Source: Dactylorhiza incarnata (lineage: Eukaryota; Streptophyta; Magnoliopsida; Asparagales; Orchidaceae). From it: 64,000 bases of DNA. The position numbers and the translations under genes were made by a program. Each line of letters opens with the position of its first letter. The first letter of the stretch is position 1. Under the pieces are notes generated by a model. That model had not been told where the DNA came from. It saw nothing but the letters and a program-made list of their open reading frames with translations, and did not search any database. The stretch spans positions 9,936,001 through 10,000,000 of the forward strand of contig JAWHQI010000068.1 in assembly GCA_033032865.1 (NCBI GenBank), given 5' to 3'. Of the stretch, positions 43,718 through 55,401 are shown in pieces.

Positions 43718-45250
43718 CACCCCCAGACTTACTCGTTTGCACATCTCGGGCAAACACCCAATCCTATGATAGAAAAATTGATGTTAAAGAAGCAACTGTG
43801 CAGGTAAAACATGATGGGAAGTAAAGAACTAACGAGCATAAAAATAAAGTAGAAAAGATTTTAAAACAAAGACTATATTTTAAGAACTTCTACAAGTGTA
43901 AAATACAAAATACTACTACTCTGAGGTGAATCTCTGGTGAATCGAATAGTCGCCCTAGGGAAAATAGCGTGAACTGTTGAGGTGAGCGTTGCTCAAATTG
44001 GATCTCAAGGAAGAGCTCTCCAAGAAATCCATCAAGGTCGGTGGTCACACGCTTGCCCTTTCGCACCTTCTCCACTGCATGAGACGATCATATCAAGAAT
44101 CAGTAGGGCTTTTAGGCTAGACATAGGGCTTGGGTTGAGGTACGATAATGAAGTAGAAGAACGTAGGCTAAACGCACTCATCCTCCGGTAAATAGTACAT
44201 TTCAACCTCAACATCTTCACCTTGAAGCACACTCCCCCAGACTTCATTTAAGCACGATGGTGCGCGCGAGACTACCACACTTGTGGTTCGATTCTTTTTA
44301 GAGTTCTTTTACTCGCTTTTTTTTCTAGATCCATAAAAGGATGACGTTAGTTTGGGAAATCAAAGCTCAACCAGACCAAATGATGGCCTACGTCATGCTC
44401 CCAACAAGATCATTCAACGCACTCATTTTGAAAATAGCTTGGGGCAAGTTCTTAACCACCGAGCGAGGTCTCCTCTCCTTCCAACTCAAACAACACGAGG
44501 CTAACAGCTCTTCTACACTCGACCTAGGGCTACCGCTAGATTCACCAAATTCACCGTTTGAGTAGAGTATTAAGTAATTACACAAATGAAGTAAATAAAA
44601 CTATAACTTTGTAATTAAATCTATTCTACGTGAATTTTTATGCTTCGTGAGCGCTCTGCTAGTAGCACCGCACGGGTCACATCCTGTTCCGCCACACAAT
44701 CCTAAACTAACAATCAAACTTCTAAACATATACATCAAGCACGTACACGATAATTGCGCACGAGTAAAAAAATAAAACACGTGTGGTGTGTGTTATGCAA
44801 TGAGAAAATCAATATAAATTTCCTAACACAACATTCTAGCATGTATGTGCGTGATTCGTAAGCAAAGGCCCGCTCCCCCCAGACTTGATTTGAAAAACAC
44901 ATCAAATATAATATTTCATAGCAAAAATAAAGCTAGGATAGGAGTACCTATGCTCATAAGAGCATGCCAGAAGAGCGGTCAATTCCATCTTTAAGGTTCT
45001 CCCTCCTCTTCCTCCTAGCGAGTTCACACCTGCATTGTTAGCATAAAAATAGACAAACAAAACATAATAGAAATTAAATAAGCAAACTGAATCGGGTGGT
45101 TCCCATGGGTTGTCTCCCAAGAAACCCTTTTGTTTACCGTCCTTAAGGTGGACCAAATACCTGTATTAGCAGATTATAGAATTGTTCACGCAATATTAAA
45201 GAGAGGAGATCATCCAAGTCTATGTAGTATTATTACACAACCATACGGAG
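43718..45250 (-). other. Non-coding 3' interior of H
   Basis: Starts with a purine tract (minus AAGTCTGGGGGTG, 43718-43730). No coding-like ORF. A segment near 45100-45165 matches G's 3' module (GGGTTGTCTCCCA then ACCAAATACCTGTATTAGC). Confidence 0.65.
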
Positions 45251-45253
45251 AAA

Positions 45254-45945
45254 TCAACTATACGTTGATTTAAAATAGTAACTGCAGATAGAAGAAAAAG
45301 GTCCGGAGACCCACAACTGATGGCAACGGAGTAAGAGGTTTAGCCTCCATCCCCAAGTCTCCTCTTTTGTTGCTCTCTTTCTCTCTTCCAAGAGTATTTC
45401 TTCAAAGAAAAATCGCTTTCCCCCCTGCAGCCAGTCCTTTAGGGGAAGCACATGCGGTGACGCTGGAGTGGAGAAAGCAGTATCGTCTGCCACTGCAACA
45501 TGCTTATCCGGCCAGGAATGCATCATCCGACTGCCCAAAAATCGGTCAGCATATTCCAAATTCTGCCGGGGCATAAATGAAACGATGTTAGAAATAACAG
45601 GAAGAGATGGAGCGAGAGTAGACTCAACATCCGTAGGTGCAAAGCAAGAGGAAGAAATGTCACAAGTGACATCCTCCCGTGAGAGATGATCAGATTCCAC
45701 CTGGATGACCAACGCTAACTCTTCCTGTTGAGTTATAACCAATGAAAGAGGGTCAAGAAACAAACTAGATGAACAATATAAAGAATTATTGGTTGAGGGA
45801 GTGACCCCGATTTAACACACTGCAGGTTCTGATTGTATAACTATCACATCATGAGGAGGTTCTTGCAACACGACCGAGGCAAGAGACAACAAATTCTCAA
45901 CCTGCACAGTTAATTTATCAATATACTCTTGCCGCGTTTCAAGGC
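45254..45945 (-). pseudogene. Unrecognised ORF of element H
   Basis: An open frame of ~230 codons with one stop. It reads LETRQEYIDKLTVQVENLLS near the start and PLKDWLQGGKRFFFEEILLE then RKRATKEETWGWRLN near the end. I do not recognise the family. There is no knuckle, protease or RT motif. The beginning may be a remnant of a gag C-terminal heptad region. It sits directly after the primer-proximal leader, where gag would start. Confidence 0.4.
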
Positions 45946-46136
45946 CTTGAATTATAATTGAGCAAATTTGCAGAATTTCTCCTCCAAATAGGCTGTATCC
46001 TCATCATGTTGTGACAGAGGCAGTAAAGAACATGACATCGCTCCTGCATACATACAACCCGAAAACAATAGAAATAAAAAAAAAACAACTCCTGTAACTA
46101 TTAACTCAAACAACAAAATCAAACTACGCCTGCATT

Positions 46137-46153
46137 CCCTGGCAACGGCGCCA
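46137..46153 (-). other. Primer binding site, Athila/Tat type (H)
   Basis: On the minus strand it reads TGGCGCCGTTGCCAGGG, one base different from G's. Confidence 0.88.
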
Positions 46154-46158
46154 AAACT

Positions 46159-47470
46159 TGATGCGCATTCGGCAAGTGCACCAGTCGCTGTCAAGTAATA
46201 AATTTGGGAATAACTTCCCCGAATATCGTCTCTCAAGGAATGAGCGTGGATAGTTTGACTCTTCGGATTGAGAAAATAATTACGAGAGTAAATTAAAGGA
46301 AAAATCGGAGCTTTGATTTTGGTTTCCTAAATTACTACACAGAAATGAGATGCGGGTCAAAACTCCGCTTCGCAAGGCGGGATGGATGCAACGGTCGTGA
46401 TGCCGTGCTTCGGAAAGCGTGTGGACGGAAAGTAACAGTGACGATTGAGGGTCGAACACACCTCTTCGCAAATGCTGATAGCACTTTTGCTATAGCGTGG
46501 ATTGTGAACGTGAATGAAACGGAACGATTATCACAACGAGATCATCAACCAATAACATAACGAGACATGATAATATTATCAAAATTAATTGTTCAATACA
46601 TCAAAATCTCAGAAATTACACAACGAATAATAATATGGAAACGAGAGATAGAGGTTTCGTCACCAAAGGATGAAGTCTCGCCATCGTTCTCGGCCGAAAA
46701 TCCGGGTTGTCAATCCGGATCTGGGCTCGGCTTCGGCTAACATCCGGGATACTCGAAGGGTTGTCAATCCTCCGCTAACGTCCCGTCTTCTTCACTTGAA
46801 CCTCTGAAACTTGCATCGAATCTCTGCGTCTTCTTCGTCTTTTCATCGGAATAGCATTGCTTGGTTGAGAACTTGCCGGAATGGAGGATGCGGAGCGTTC
46901 GGATGATGAATTAATGCCCGGATCTTGAACGGAGGATGGATGGATGAAGGGAGGCGAATGGGGGGAGAGAAACTCCTAAATATCCGTGGATGGGCCGCTA
47001 CGGGGCGGAGATGTATGTCGCGACATTAGGGCGAGCACCTATTTATAAAAAGAGAAACGTCAAAAATGCACGGGCGTTCTCCTTCGTGCACGGGCAGGTG
47101 CCCGTGCGTGAACAAAAACGCACGGGTAAAGACAGGCCCCCGATTCTGAGCCCTTCTTCGCGCACGGTCGGCAAACCGTGCGTCTGAAAACGCACGACCG
47201 TGCGTTTGGTCAAAAGTGCACGAAAAGGCCCGATCTCTCCCAAATGCCTCCAGGCTGCAATGAAAACTCCCAAGGATCCCAGAAATTAGGCATTCAACAG
47301 TAAAAACTTAGGAAATTATTAATAACATGCAAACACTTGGCAAAATATTGCACTCGTGCGTGAAATCCTATATAGATCAATATGATCGAAAAGTAGCTAA
47401 AAGTGTAGTGCACAAGCGTGAAAAATAGCCCAGATGAGTCCCGAAAATAGTGTAATTCTCGGACTCATCA
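46159..47470 (-). repeat. 5' LTR of element H, 1312 bp
   Basis: Begins TGATGCGCATTCGGC and ends GGACTCATCA. The inverted repeat GCACGGGCA-GG-TGCCCGTGC is at 47088-47107, with further CGCACGG/CCGTGCG motifs to 47225. TATA box (minus) near 47038-47048. Confidence 0.92.
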
Positions 47471-47728
47471 GGGAGTACCAACATTTTGGGAACCTCTATA
47501 AAAATCTGTGTCTTCTGGATTGCTAATTTTCTGTGTTGTCCACATTTAATTAATTGTTTTCTAGCTTTTATTTTATACCGCTTTGTATTATTCTGTGTTA
47601 GGATTTTGTTGAAGCATAAGCACTTAGTGTTTTATTGTTTCTGCACAAAAAGAATAGAAATAATTTTAAATCTCTATTCACCCCCCCCCCCTCCAGAGTA
47701 TATCTCAGGGGCACACTGTGCACTTTCA

Positions 47729-48933
47729 ACGGGGTTGCCAGATAAACACCTGCAAAAAAAAATTAAGAATAAACAAGAAAAAGAAATAAAAAAAAATAAT
47801 GTTGGGGTGCCTCCCAAAAGTGCTTTGTTTACCGCCGCGTAGCTTGACAATCCCCTTATTATCCGAAGGCGGTGGTTGTTTAAAATTTCTATTAATTCGG
47901 AATTTTTCGAATTAATAAGTGCAGATGAAATAAACACGGGCAATTTTGAATCTTTTTCAAAATAAATATATTGTAATTGATCCGGAATTTGTTTGAAAAC
48001 TAAACCCGGCGGCTCGTCATAAGATTTTGTTACTTTGTTAATATTTATTTCATCAAATTTGAACGCTCGAGTTATTAAACAACATAAATTTTCATTATAC
48101 GAGTTTTCAAACAAAGTAGTGGCAATTTCAAAAAATGACGTTATTTACTCTTCATAATTTATTTCTAAGGTAAAAACAAGAGTCGTCGTTAGAATTTTTT
48201 TTTTATGGGGGAGTCAATACTAAAAGTAACTTCTTCATCCCCTACTCATAGGAGAAGCTTCCCATTACTTATGACTATTATAGCCATAGAGGTGTCAAGG
48301 AAGGGACGACCGAGTATAAAGGGTACTTCAGAATCTTCCTAGCTTTCTAGAATGATAAAGTCTATCGGGAAGATAAACTTGTCAATTTTAACTAATACAT
48401 CCTCTACGACTCCCATTGGGAATTTTATTGACCCGTCTGCCAGTTGGATGCTTATTTTTATTGGAGTTGGGGTGCCCAACCCAAGCTTTTTAAATAGAGA
48501 AAATGACATCAAATTTATACTGGCCCCTAAATCGGCTAAAGCACCCGCATTTAGATGATTTCCAAAAAGACACGGGGTCGAGAATCATCCCGGATCGTTT
48601 AAATTATCTGGCAGTTTGTTTAAAACAATTGTCGAGCTTTCTGCGCATGAAACATTTTCAAGCTTCTTTTTATTGGTTAACAAATCTTTTAGATATTTTT
48701 CGTACTTAGGAACTTGAGAAGGCACCTCGCAAAAAAGGGATATTAATTTTGATTTGTTTTAATATATTTTACTAAAATTTATATGACTCCTCGTCGCGCT
48801 CGTTTTGAATTTTAGGCGGATAAGGAATATGAGGAGCTTGAATATTGCACGGAGCTATATCAGAAGAAATTAAGTGTGGAGATGGGGTTGAAACATTTAC
48901 CTCGTGCTCGGCCAAATTTGAAGATTTTACATA
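47729..48933 (-). pseudogene. Gypsy protease and RT start (element E, middle part)
   Basis: On the minus strand, 48350-48560 reads NAGALADLGASINLMSFSLF, KKLGLGTPTPIKISIQLADG and VVEDVLVKIDKFIFPIDF, an Athila/Tat-type retropepsin with the D-L-G active site. FILGRPFLDTSMAIIVI follows. At 47880-48060 EPPGLVFKQIPDQLQYIYF and KLPVFISSALI match the linker into gypsy RT. RT then ends abruptly at NNHRLRI, joining the GGGAGGCACCCCAACATTA leader-like 3' module. RT catalytic blocks, RNase H and integrase are gone. Several stops and shifts are present. Confidence 0.78.
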
Positions 48934-50218
48934 TGTTGGGAAAAACTCCTTGGATTTAACTTAACAAATTATCTGAAAGTGATTTTAACTCTTAGGTTTT
49001 AATTATCCATTATATAGTGAGGGTAATTTGTTATTTAGATGTCTTAGGATATCACACACAACTTGGAGTGTAAAGGCCAGAGCAAGACAAGCACAAATTG
49101 GGTTGAGTTAACAAATGCGTCGAATTATATTCAACGCTACTTCGACTTCATGTCGACGTCACTTAGACTAGAAGTCCAAGCAAATCAACCTCTCTGTCGA
49201 AGTAGATCAAGTCGACGCTACGTCGAAAGGATATCGACATAAATGAAATGACCATGTCAAAGTATCATTAGAAGTCGATGCAAATTTGACTTAAACTCAA
49301 CGCAGAAGGAAGAATCTGTCGAATCCATCTGAAGTCGACGCAACGTTAACTATAATTCGACGCAAATAATGAAGTTCATAGTGAAATCTTCAACTCGATG
49401 GGCACGTTGACATGTAATCGACGTAACGTCGATATCAGAGTTCAACTGGAGGTTGAAGGAATTCAAAGCAGCTTTTACAAGAACTCGAAGGTGCGTCGAT
49501 AAGAGAGAAAAAGAGATCGACGCAACGTCGAATACAATCTGAAAAGGAACCCTTTCAGCTGTCATTTTGTAACTCTCTCTTAAGGCCCACATTACTGAAG
49601 ACCGTTCTACAACGACTCATTTATAGCCTAGAATAGAGAGGAGCAATAATGAAGATAACAAAGGCTTTCTTGTTAAGGATCAATATAGCTGGTGAACGGG
49701 TCATGAACAAATGAGGAAAGGAAGAGAAATTGTCCAGGCCAATACCTTTTCAGCATAACCTAAAAGAGGAAAGGAATTCAAAAATTAATTATGGACAATA
49801 AATAAGAGGAAAGCAGAGAGAATTTTAGAGCATTCATCACAATCTTCTGCATCTTGTCGATTAGTGCTTCCTCCTTCTTTCTCTCCCACTTGGAACCCTA
49901 AAAGACAGAAAAACTAGAACTGCTCTCTCTCTCTCTCTCTCTCAGAACAGAACAACTTAAGGCTGCTCCTCAATCAATATCTCATAGCAGTCAGAGTTCA
50001 ATCAAATGAAAGTAGAAAGGATCAAAACTTATAACCATTGCAAATTATCACTATCATAAGCAAGGGTTCATCATTTCAAGATCCCGCAAAAAGACAAATT
50101 GAAGAAGAAGGCTTCAATAGAATTCTGAGAACAAAATTTTTCTTCTCACCTCTTCTTTCTCCTTTCTCCTTTTCCTTAACTGTAAAAGAGTTTTAAGAAT
50201 CCCTCTTCCAAAGGATTC

Positions 50219-50372
50219 AGTGGTTCAAGATCTCCTTATCAAAAGATCTGTGGTTCAAGATCCCCTTATCAAAAGATCTGTGGTTCAAGATCTCCTTATC
50301 AAAAGATCTGTAGTTCAAGATCTCCTTATTAAAAGATCTTTGGTTCAGAGTTTCCTTATCAAAAGACTCAGA
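50219..50372 (+). repeat. 31-bp minisatellite upstream of the TATA box (LTR of D)
   Basis: Five units of TGGTTCAAGATCTCCTTATC followed by AAAAGATCTG. The other LTR of D has five (56652-56805), B has about three, and F has diverged copies. AGATCT at each end of the core can pair. Confidence 0.9.
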
Positions 50373-50433
50373 CACAGGTGTGCTTTCCTACCAGGTGGTA
50401 GAAGAGGGGAGTACCCACATTTTGGGGAACCTC

Positions 50434-50441
50434 TATAAAAA
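50434..50441 (+). promoter_or_regulatory. TATA box in 5' LTR of D
   Basis: TATAAAAA in the context GGGGAACCTCTATAAAAATCTG. The same block occurs in B (27969 and 47497) and in D's 3' LTR (56867). It probably starts element transcription. Confidence 0.75.
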
Positions 50442-50659
50442 TCTGTGTGTCTGTGCTGTGACTTTCTGTGGTCTCCCACTTTCTTTTTCAGCATTCATTT
50501 ATAGCAATATTTATATTATTTATTCTGTCTGTGGTTTTGGTTTGAGTGCATAACACCTTAGTCTGTTTTATTGTCTGCACAGTTAAGATAGAAAATTATT
50601 TAAATCTCTATTCACCCTACCTCTATAGGATTCTCAGAGACACACTGTGCACTTTCAAT

Positions 50660-50670
50660 TGGTATCAGAG
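50660..50670 (+). other. Primer binding site, tRNA-Met type (D)
   Basis: TGGTATCAGAG, two bases after the LTR. Confidence 0.9.
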
Positions 50671-50755
50671 GGAGGTTGATCATTACAAGGTTAACACCAT
50701 GATAAAAAAGACCTCCTACTCTTATTTATTTACTACAAAATATTTTCTAAAGAAA

Positions 50756-52656
50756 ATTAGTTCTAAGGATTATGCCTTAACAAGACCTCCAGTGTGTAAC
50801 TTAAATAAGTTCTTACTCTGGAAGGCCAGAATAAAGTTGTACATGAATTCCATTGATGAAGACTTCTATGATGTTATTCTTTCAGGTCCACCAACTCCAT
50901 ACAAGAAAGATGCCAGTGGAAATTCAACACAGGAACCTGTGCCCAGGGCTGAGTGGACTGAAATAGAGAAAAAGTAGAAGGCATGTGATGCCAAGGCTAT
51001 GAACAGTCTGGTTTCAGCATTGTCAGATGACATTTTCCAGAAAGTTGTTGACTGCCAATCAGCAAAAGAAATCTGGGATTCTCTCACCAGAATGGTGGAA
51101 GGAAGTGTTGATGAAAGAAAGGACAAGAAGTCCCTTCTCATATCCTAGTATGAGAACTTTCAGAAGAAAGATGAAGAAACAATTGCTGATATGTATGATA
51201 GATTCAACATTATCATTAATGAGCTCAGAGGCTTGGACAAGGAGATTTCCTTGAATGAAATTAATGATAAAATCCTAATGTGCTTCCCAAGCTCATGGAT
51301 TCAAGGATCTGGGCCATCAGAGAGTCAAGATGCCATAGAGAAATCTCTACTGAGGCTTTGTTACGAAAGCTAAAGTCATATGAGATGTTGCTGAAGAACA
51401 GGGCTGAAATTGAGGCTAAGGAGACAGTCTCAACTCCTATTCACAGGAGTCTAGCTTTGAAGGCTAGTGAAGGAGAGCCCTACACTCCTGAAGATGAGAT
51501 GTTTAGTCTCCTGGCAAGAAAGTTCAGAAAATGGGTCAAGATTGAAGACTCAAGAAGAAAGCATTGGAGCTCAAAGCCCAGATATGATAAGACTTCATGG
51601 AAGGAGATTATCTGCTTCACCTGCAACAAACCAGGGCGCATAGCTCCTGAGTGCCCACAAGAAGAAAGGGATAAGAGCAACAACAAGGAAGAAAAGAAGA
51701 AGAAGAAGCCTTTCAAAGGGAAAGACAAGAAGAAAGCCAAGTGTTTCATTGCTGAAACTTGGAGTGACACTGAAGAAGAGTCAAGCTCCTCCTCATCTGA
51801 GAGTAATAAAGAAGATGAAGCAGAAGCAGCCTGCATGATGGCACTGGGAATGTCTTCAGATGATGAAGAGGAACATGTATCAATGTTTGATGAATTTCAT
51901 TTTAGTTCTCCTGATTTTAAAACCTTTTTCAAAGAATTCTGTAATGACTTTATTAAAATTCAAACAGAATTAAAAGCAGATAGAGAAGAACTAGACAACC
52001 TAAGGAAGGATGAACGATATGTAAGAAATCAAGTCCTAGTAGAAGAAATAGATAATAATTAATCAGAATTAATTGAAATTGGAAAAGAAAATCTAAAGTT
52101 AAAAGAAGAGCTAGCAAAGTCAAAAGCCTTTGAGGACTCACTCAATGGGAGGAGTCAAAAGCTCAAAGACATCAGACAAAATCTCTCCATGAGGTTTAGT
52201 CACCTAGAGTTAGGAGCAGAGCCATTCACTAGCATAGAAACCCCTAGGAAACCTGCCTAGAAAAATCCAGTTAGCTTCATTAGACCTAGTGACTATAAAT
52301 CCTTTGAGAACAATGCAAAAACTAAAAATCAGGAAACTAGTAAATCAAAGAAAACAACTAAAGGTAATGAAGTAAATCTTAATAAAGAAAAGAAATTCCA
52401 AGAGAAGAGTAATGCAGAGAAATTAACCAATCAAAAGGCTAAAGTCAAACCTTGGGTAATAAAACATTCTGATGATCTTTTATATCTAGATACATTCTAT
52501 ACACACTTCAAGTATCAAAATAGTAAACATAGGTTTGGGAAACCTATTCCTTGTCATCCAAAAGGGTATCATGACAGTCCCTTTTATTATTTCATTGAAC
52601 CCTACAATGGTAAAAGCAAAGGGCCCAAGGTAACCTGGGTTTCTTCTAATGTTTGA
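50756..52656 (+). pseudogene. gag: Copia gag (element D)
   Basis: The start codon has become ATT (ISSKDYALTRPPVCNLNKF). UBN2 blocks are clear: LLWKARIKLYMNSIDEDFYD, DAKAMNSLVSALSDDIFQK and IWAIRESRCHREISTEALL. The knuckle at 51613-51654 reads CFTCNKPGRIAPEC, with Arg in place of the zinc-ligand His. Then come lysine-rich and acidic/serine segments and a coiled coil. The tail is FGKPIPCHPKGYHDSPFYYF, IEPYNGKSKGPKVTWVSSNV and TGA. A few stops and one frameshift (near 51298) break it. Confidence 0.87.
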
Positions 52657-53309
52657 ATTACTTGTGCAGGGTAAGGTAGGGGACTACCTAAGAGATAGTG
52701 AGAAAAGGAAGGAAGAACTAAATTCAATCAAGGGAGTGATTACTTCTCTTAATTCCCTTGTTATCTTCTTAGTTCATAAAACTAATAGCATAAACACTAT
52801 TTTCAACAAATATCATTGCTGGAAAAAATAGTAAGAATTTTCTAAGAAAATAGAACTTGATGTATTGTCGGGTTCCACTCGATGTAAGCGCACGAGTCAA
52901 TCGGAGTGGACAATATGAATGCTAATTGACGCATGCGTCGACTTAATTATCGCTGATCAATTTTCTTGTAGAGTCGATTACAAATCGACGCAATGTCGAC
53001 ATCCATGCGTCAACTTTAGAATTGCTGAGCAATCTCAAAGTCGTGTCGAGTAATAATCGACGCAACATCGATATTGCAGCGTGCGCAAAACTGCTTCTAG
53101 AAGCAGCCTAAACATACTTTTGCGTGCCAAATATTAATTCTATATCGACGGTACTTCGACTTAAACCCTAAGTTGCGGCGATTCACCTTCTTTTAAGCAA
53201 TTACAGCGTCAAATCATTTACGCTTTTGAATTTTCCTCTCCCTGATCTCTTGCATCCTTCTCCCTATCTCTCACTCATTTTCTCTTGTGTTTGTAGGTTC
53301 CTAAAATCG
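52657..53309 (+). other. ORF3 leader of D
   Basis: Starts with ATTACTTGTGCAG (AG 52668-52669), then a spacer without ORF. TCGACG-type motifs occupy 52860-53170. A pyrimidine-rich run ends in TGTGTTTGTAG (AG 53295-53296), 13 bases before the ATG at 53310. Confidence 0.75.
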
Positions 53310-55169
53310 ATGGCTCCACCAAAAGTGAACTTTGGCTTTGATGTGGATGTCGATTCCTTCAATGCTGCTGCAGAAAGCTTCAAGGACATTCTTGGCTTAT
53401 TCCATAAAGCAGGACTAACAAAGTTGCTCTCCACGAGATGTAAAATACTTGATGTTGAGTTGACAGAGTTTAAGGATACTGTGCATATAGGAGATGATGG
53501 ATCCCTCCATGGGAACATTTCTGAAAAAGATATCAACATAACATAGGAAATGTTGTCTCAAACATTTGATCTACCCACTGGTGAGGTCTCTGATGAATTG
53601 TCAGGGGAATAGGCAAACGAGGCCTTAGAAATCATGCATTTCAAGAAATAGAGAGCCATCAATCTGAAAAAGATGGATCTGGCAGAAGAATACAAGTTTC
53701 TGGCTGACATAGTAGGAAAGGTGCTACTGTGCAAGATATTTGCACATGATGTAATACCCAAGCAACAATTGAAAATTATGGGTGTCTTAATTCTGGAAAA
53801 GAAGATAAACTGGGGGAGATGCCTCCTGAAAATGATTGGCCACAAATATGCTCACAAAGACAATTCTTACATGAGGATAATGAGCCAGGTTCTCTTCCAA
53901 CACTATCCAGATGTGTGCAAGTTCAAGGGAGTGTCAATTCCACCAGGCAAAAGAATTAATATAGGAATCTTCTCAAAGTGGACCAGGCAAATTTTGAAGC
54001 CTGGTCAAGCTCCATCCTCACCTCCTCCTTCTACACCTCCTCAAGATTCAGAGAGACATCTACAAAATCCCCCAAGGTATAATAATCCTCCTCAAGACAC
54101 TCCAGCAAGTCAACCAGATAATCAATCAGGTGCTAATCTAATTGTTTATCCAGCCCAGTACAACCAGGACAGTCCATACATTCCTCACACAGATCCTGCA
54201 CCTCAAACTACTCTCCTGTCTCAGCATCAACCATCCAATATCATCATAGACATTCAGTCTGCTCCTCTACCACCACTATCATACTATGTTTCTCCAGAAG
54301 TCTATCCACTTCATTCTCCCATCCACCATGACTTTGAAGATACCCAAGAGAACTTACCACCACCACCTCCTATGTCTACCACACCTACTCCTTCCATCAA
54401 CATTGAGCAAGCATTTTCTAAAGTAGTAGGTTTGGCCTCCAGCACATTTGCTGACCTATACTAGCCAGCCAAGCCAGAAAATTTGACAAGAAGTACTCAC
54501 AAATGGTTTTTGAACTACTAGACTCAAAGAGGTCTCTACAGGGGCTCAAAGACTCCATATCCTCCTCCCTAGTAACAAAGGAGTTCTTAACCTCTCTTGA
54601 TAGTAAGGTTAAGAAGGGGGAGAAAATTCAGGAGGAGGAAGGACCTACTCTAGAGATGAGTGTCCATGACAAGGGGGATGATGTTGAAGTCCCTGATAAA
54701 ATTACTATATTTCAAAATGTTCAAGGGGAGCCTGCTGATCAGGGGGAGCTGATTGAAAAAGAAATGGAAGAGGTACATAAATATCTAACAAATGTTCAGG
54801 GGGGAGTCTCAAGTAGAATCTCCAGAGAACCAAGAGGAAACAGGTACAGACAACCAGGGGGAGCTCCCATGTCAAGAACCTGCTGGGGATGTGTTTTCTG
54901 AAGACACAACAGTGAACTAAGGTGAGTTGATTACCTCTACTAAGGGGGAGCACCATGCAGATGACTTGCTGGATGAGGTGGCAAAGATTGCCAAGGAAGC
55001 TGTTCAGAATGCTGAGTTGAATGCACAGATTCGGGGGGAGCTTCCTAAAAACAGTGTTGCTGAAGAAGCACTAATGTTTTCTGAAGATGATGAGCATCTA
55101 AAGATTGCCCCAAAGAAGGTAACTCCAAAAGTATTTTCAAGAAAGAGAAAAAATCCTGAGAAGGATTAA
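53310..55169 (+). pseudogene. ORF3 of element D (best plus-strand copy)
   Basis: Starts MAPPKVNFGFDVDVDSFNAA. The N-terminal domain, to ~residue 230, includes LTKLLSTRCKILDVELTEFK, DLAEEYKFLADIVGKVLLCK, HDVIPKQQLKIMG, KINWGRCLLKMIGHKYAHKD and KRINIGIFSKWTRQIL. A P/Q/S-rich linker follows (54005-54390), then NIEQAFSKVVGLASSTFADL, a helical part with GEP/GEL repeats and a basic end (VFSRKRKNPEKD, TAA). About three early stops and two frameshifts make ~620 codons non-functional. No membrane segment is visible. It takes the place after pol that env-like genes have in some plant Copia elements. Confidence 0.82.
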
Positions 55170-55390
55170 TGACATTCATGTATCTATGTCTATATCTTCT
55201 AAGGAAAGTCAAACAGATTGTGGTATGGTGGACAATATAACCTTGTTGACAATGAATGAAATATTCTATGATTTCATTCTATCATACTGTTACTGTCTAT
55301 GGTGTCTTGAATGTATTGTATGTAATTTTGCTTATATAAAAGATTGTGTAAAATCACTTTAACCAAGACTTTAAAATTTGTTAAGATAAA

Positions 55391-55401
55391 TAGGGGGAGA
55401 T
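55391..55401 (+). other. Polypurine tract of D
   Basis: TAGGGGGAGAT directly before TGTTGGG of the 3' LTR. Confidence 0.9.

Larger units (their letters stand above)
42412..47470 (-). mobile_element. Gypsy-type non-autonomous element H
   Basis: LTRs 42412-43717 and 46159-47470 with perfect GGGAG duplications (42407-42411 and 47471-47475). Interior only 2.4 kb. It has an Athila/Tat primer site (46137-46153), a purine tract (43718-43730) and one unrecognised ORF; no gag, protease, RT or integrase. LTRs differ at ~10 of 270 bases at one end, so it is younger than B. Confidence 0.93.
26040..47728 (+). mobile_element. Copia element B, with three nested insertions
   Basis: 5' LTR 26040-28181, primer site, gag 28281-30174 with its last codons at 38279-38288, ORF3 39014-40741, purine tract, and 3' LTR 40947-47728. 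Nested in it are a TRIM (5' LTR), element C (end of gag) and element H (3' LTR). Removing insertions gives LTRs of about 1701 and 1718 bp. Flanking pentamers ACAGG and ACGGG match at 4 of 5. LTRs differ by ~23 sites in the first ~290 bp by hand count. Protease, integrase and RT are absent. Confidence 0.9.
40947..47728 (+). repeat. 3' LTR of element B, split by H
   Basis: LTR parts are 40947-42411 and 47471-47728. Begins TGTTGGAAAAAACCCC and ends CACTTTCA. TCGACG motifs at 41130-41550; three GGTTCAAGATCTCC-type repeats at 42247-42335. The TATA box (47497-47504) is only ~25 bp beyond the insertion of H. An 11-C run lies at 47681-47691. Confidence 0.9.
48934..50657 (+). repeat. 5' LTR of element D, 1724 bp
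   Basis: Begins TGTTGGGAAAAACTCC and ends CACTTTCA. TCGACG motifs at 49115-49530. A (CT)n run at 49923-49943. Repeats of TGGTTCAAGATCTCCTTATC are at 50219-50345 (about five, 31-32 bp apart), just upstream of the TATA box. Confidence 0.92.

Noticed and set aside
47486..47842. 118-codon plus-strand frame
   Set aside because: Runs from the LTR end of B into E; a chance frame.
50219..50372. CRISPR-like array of regular repeats
   Set aside because: Repeats are in tandem with no unique spacers, inside a plant LTR.
53310..55169. ORF3 as an envelope gene
   Set aside because: No signal peptide, hydrophobic segment or furin-like site visible; the C-terminus is basic.
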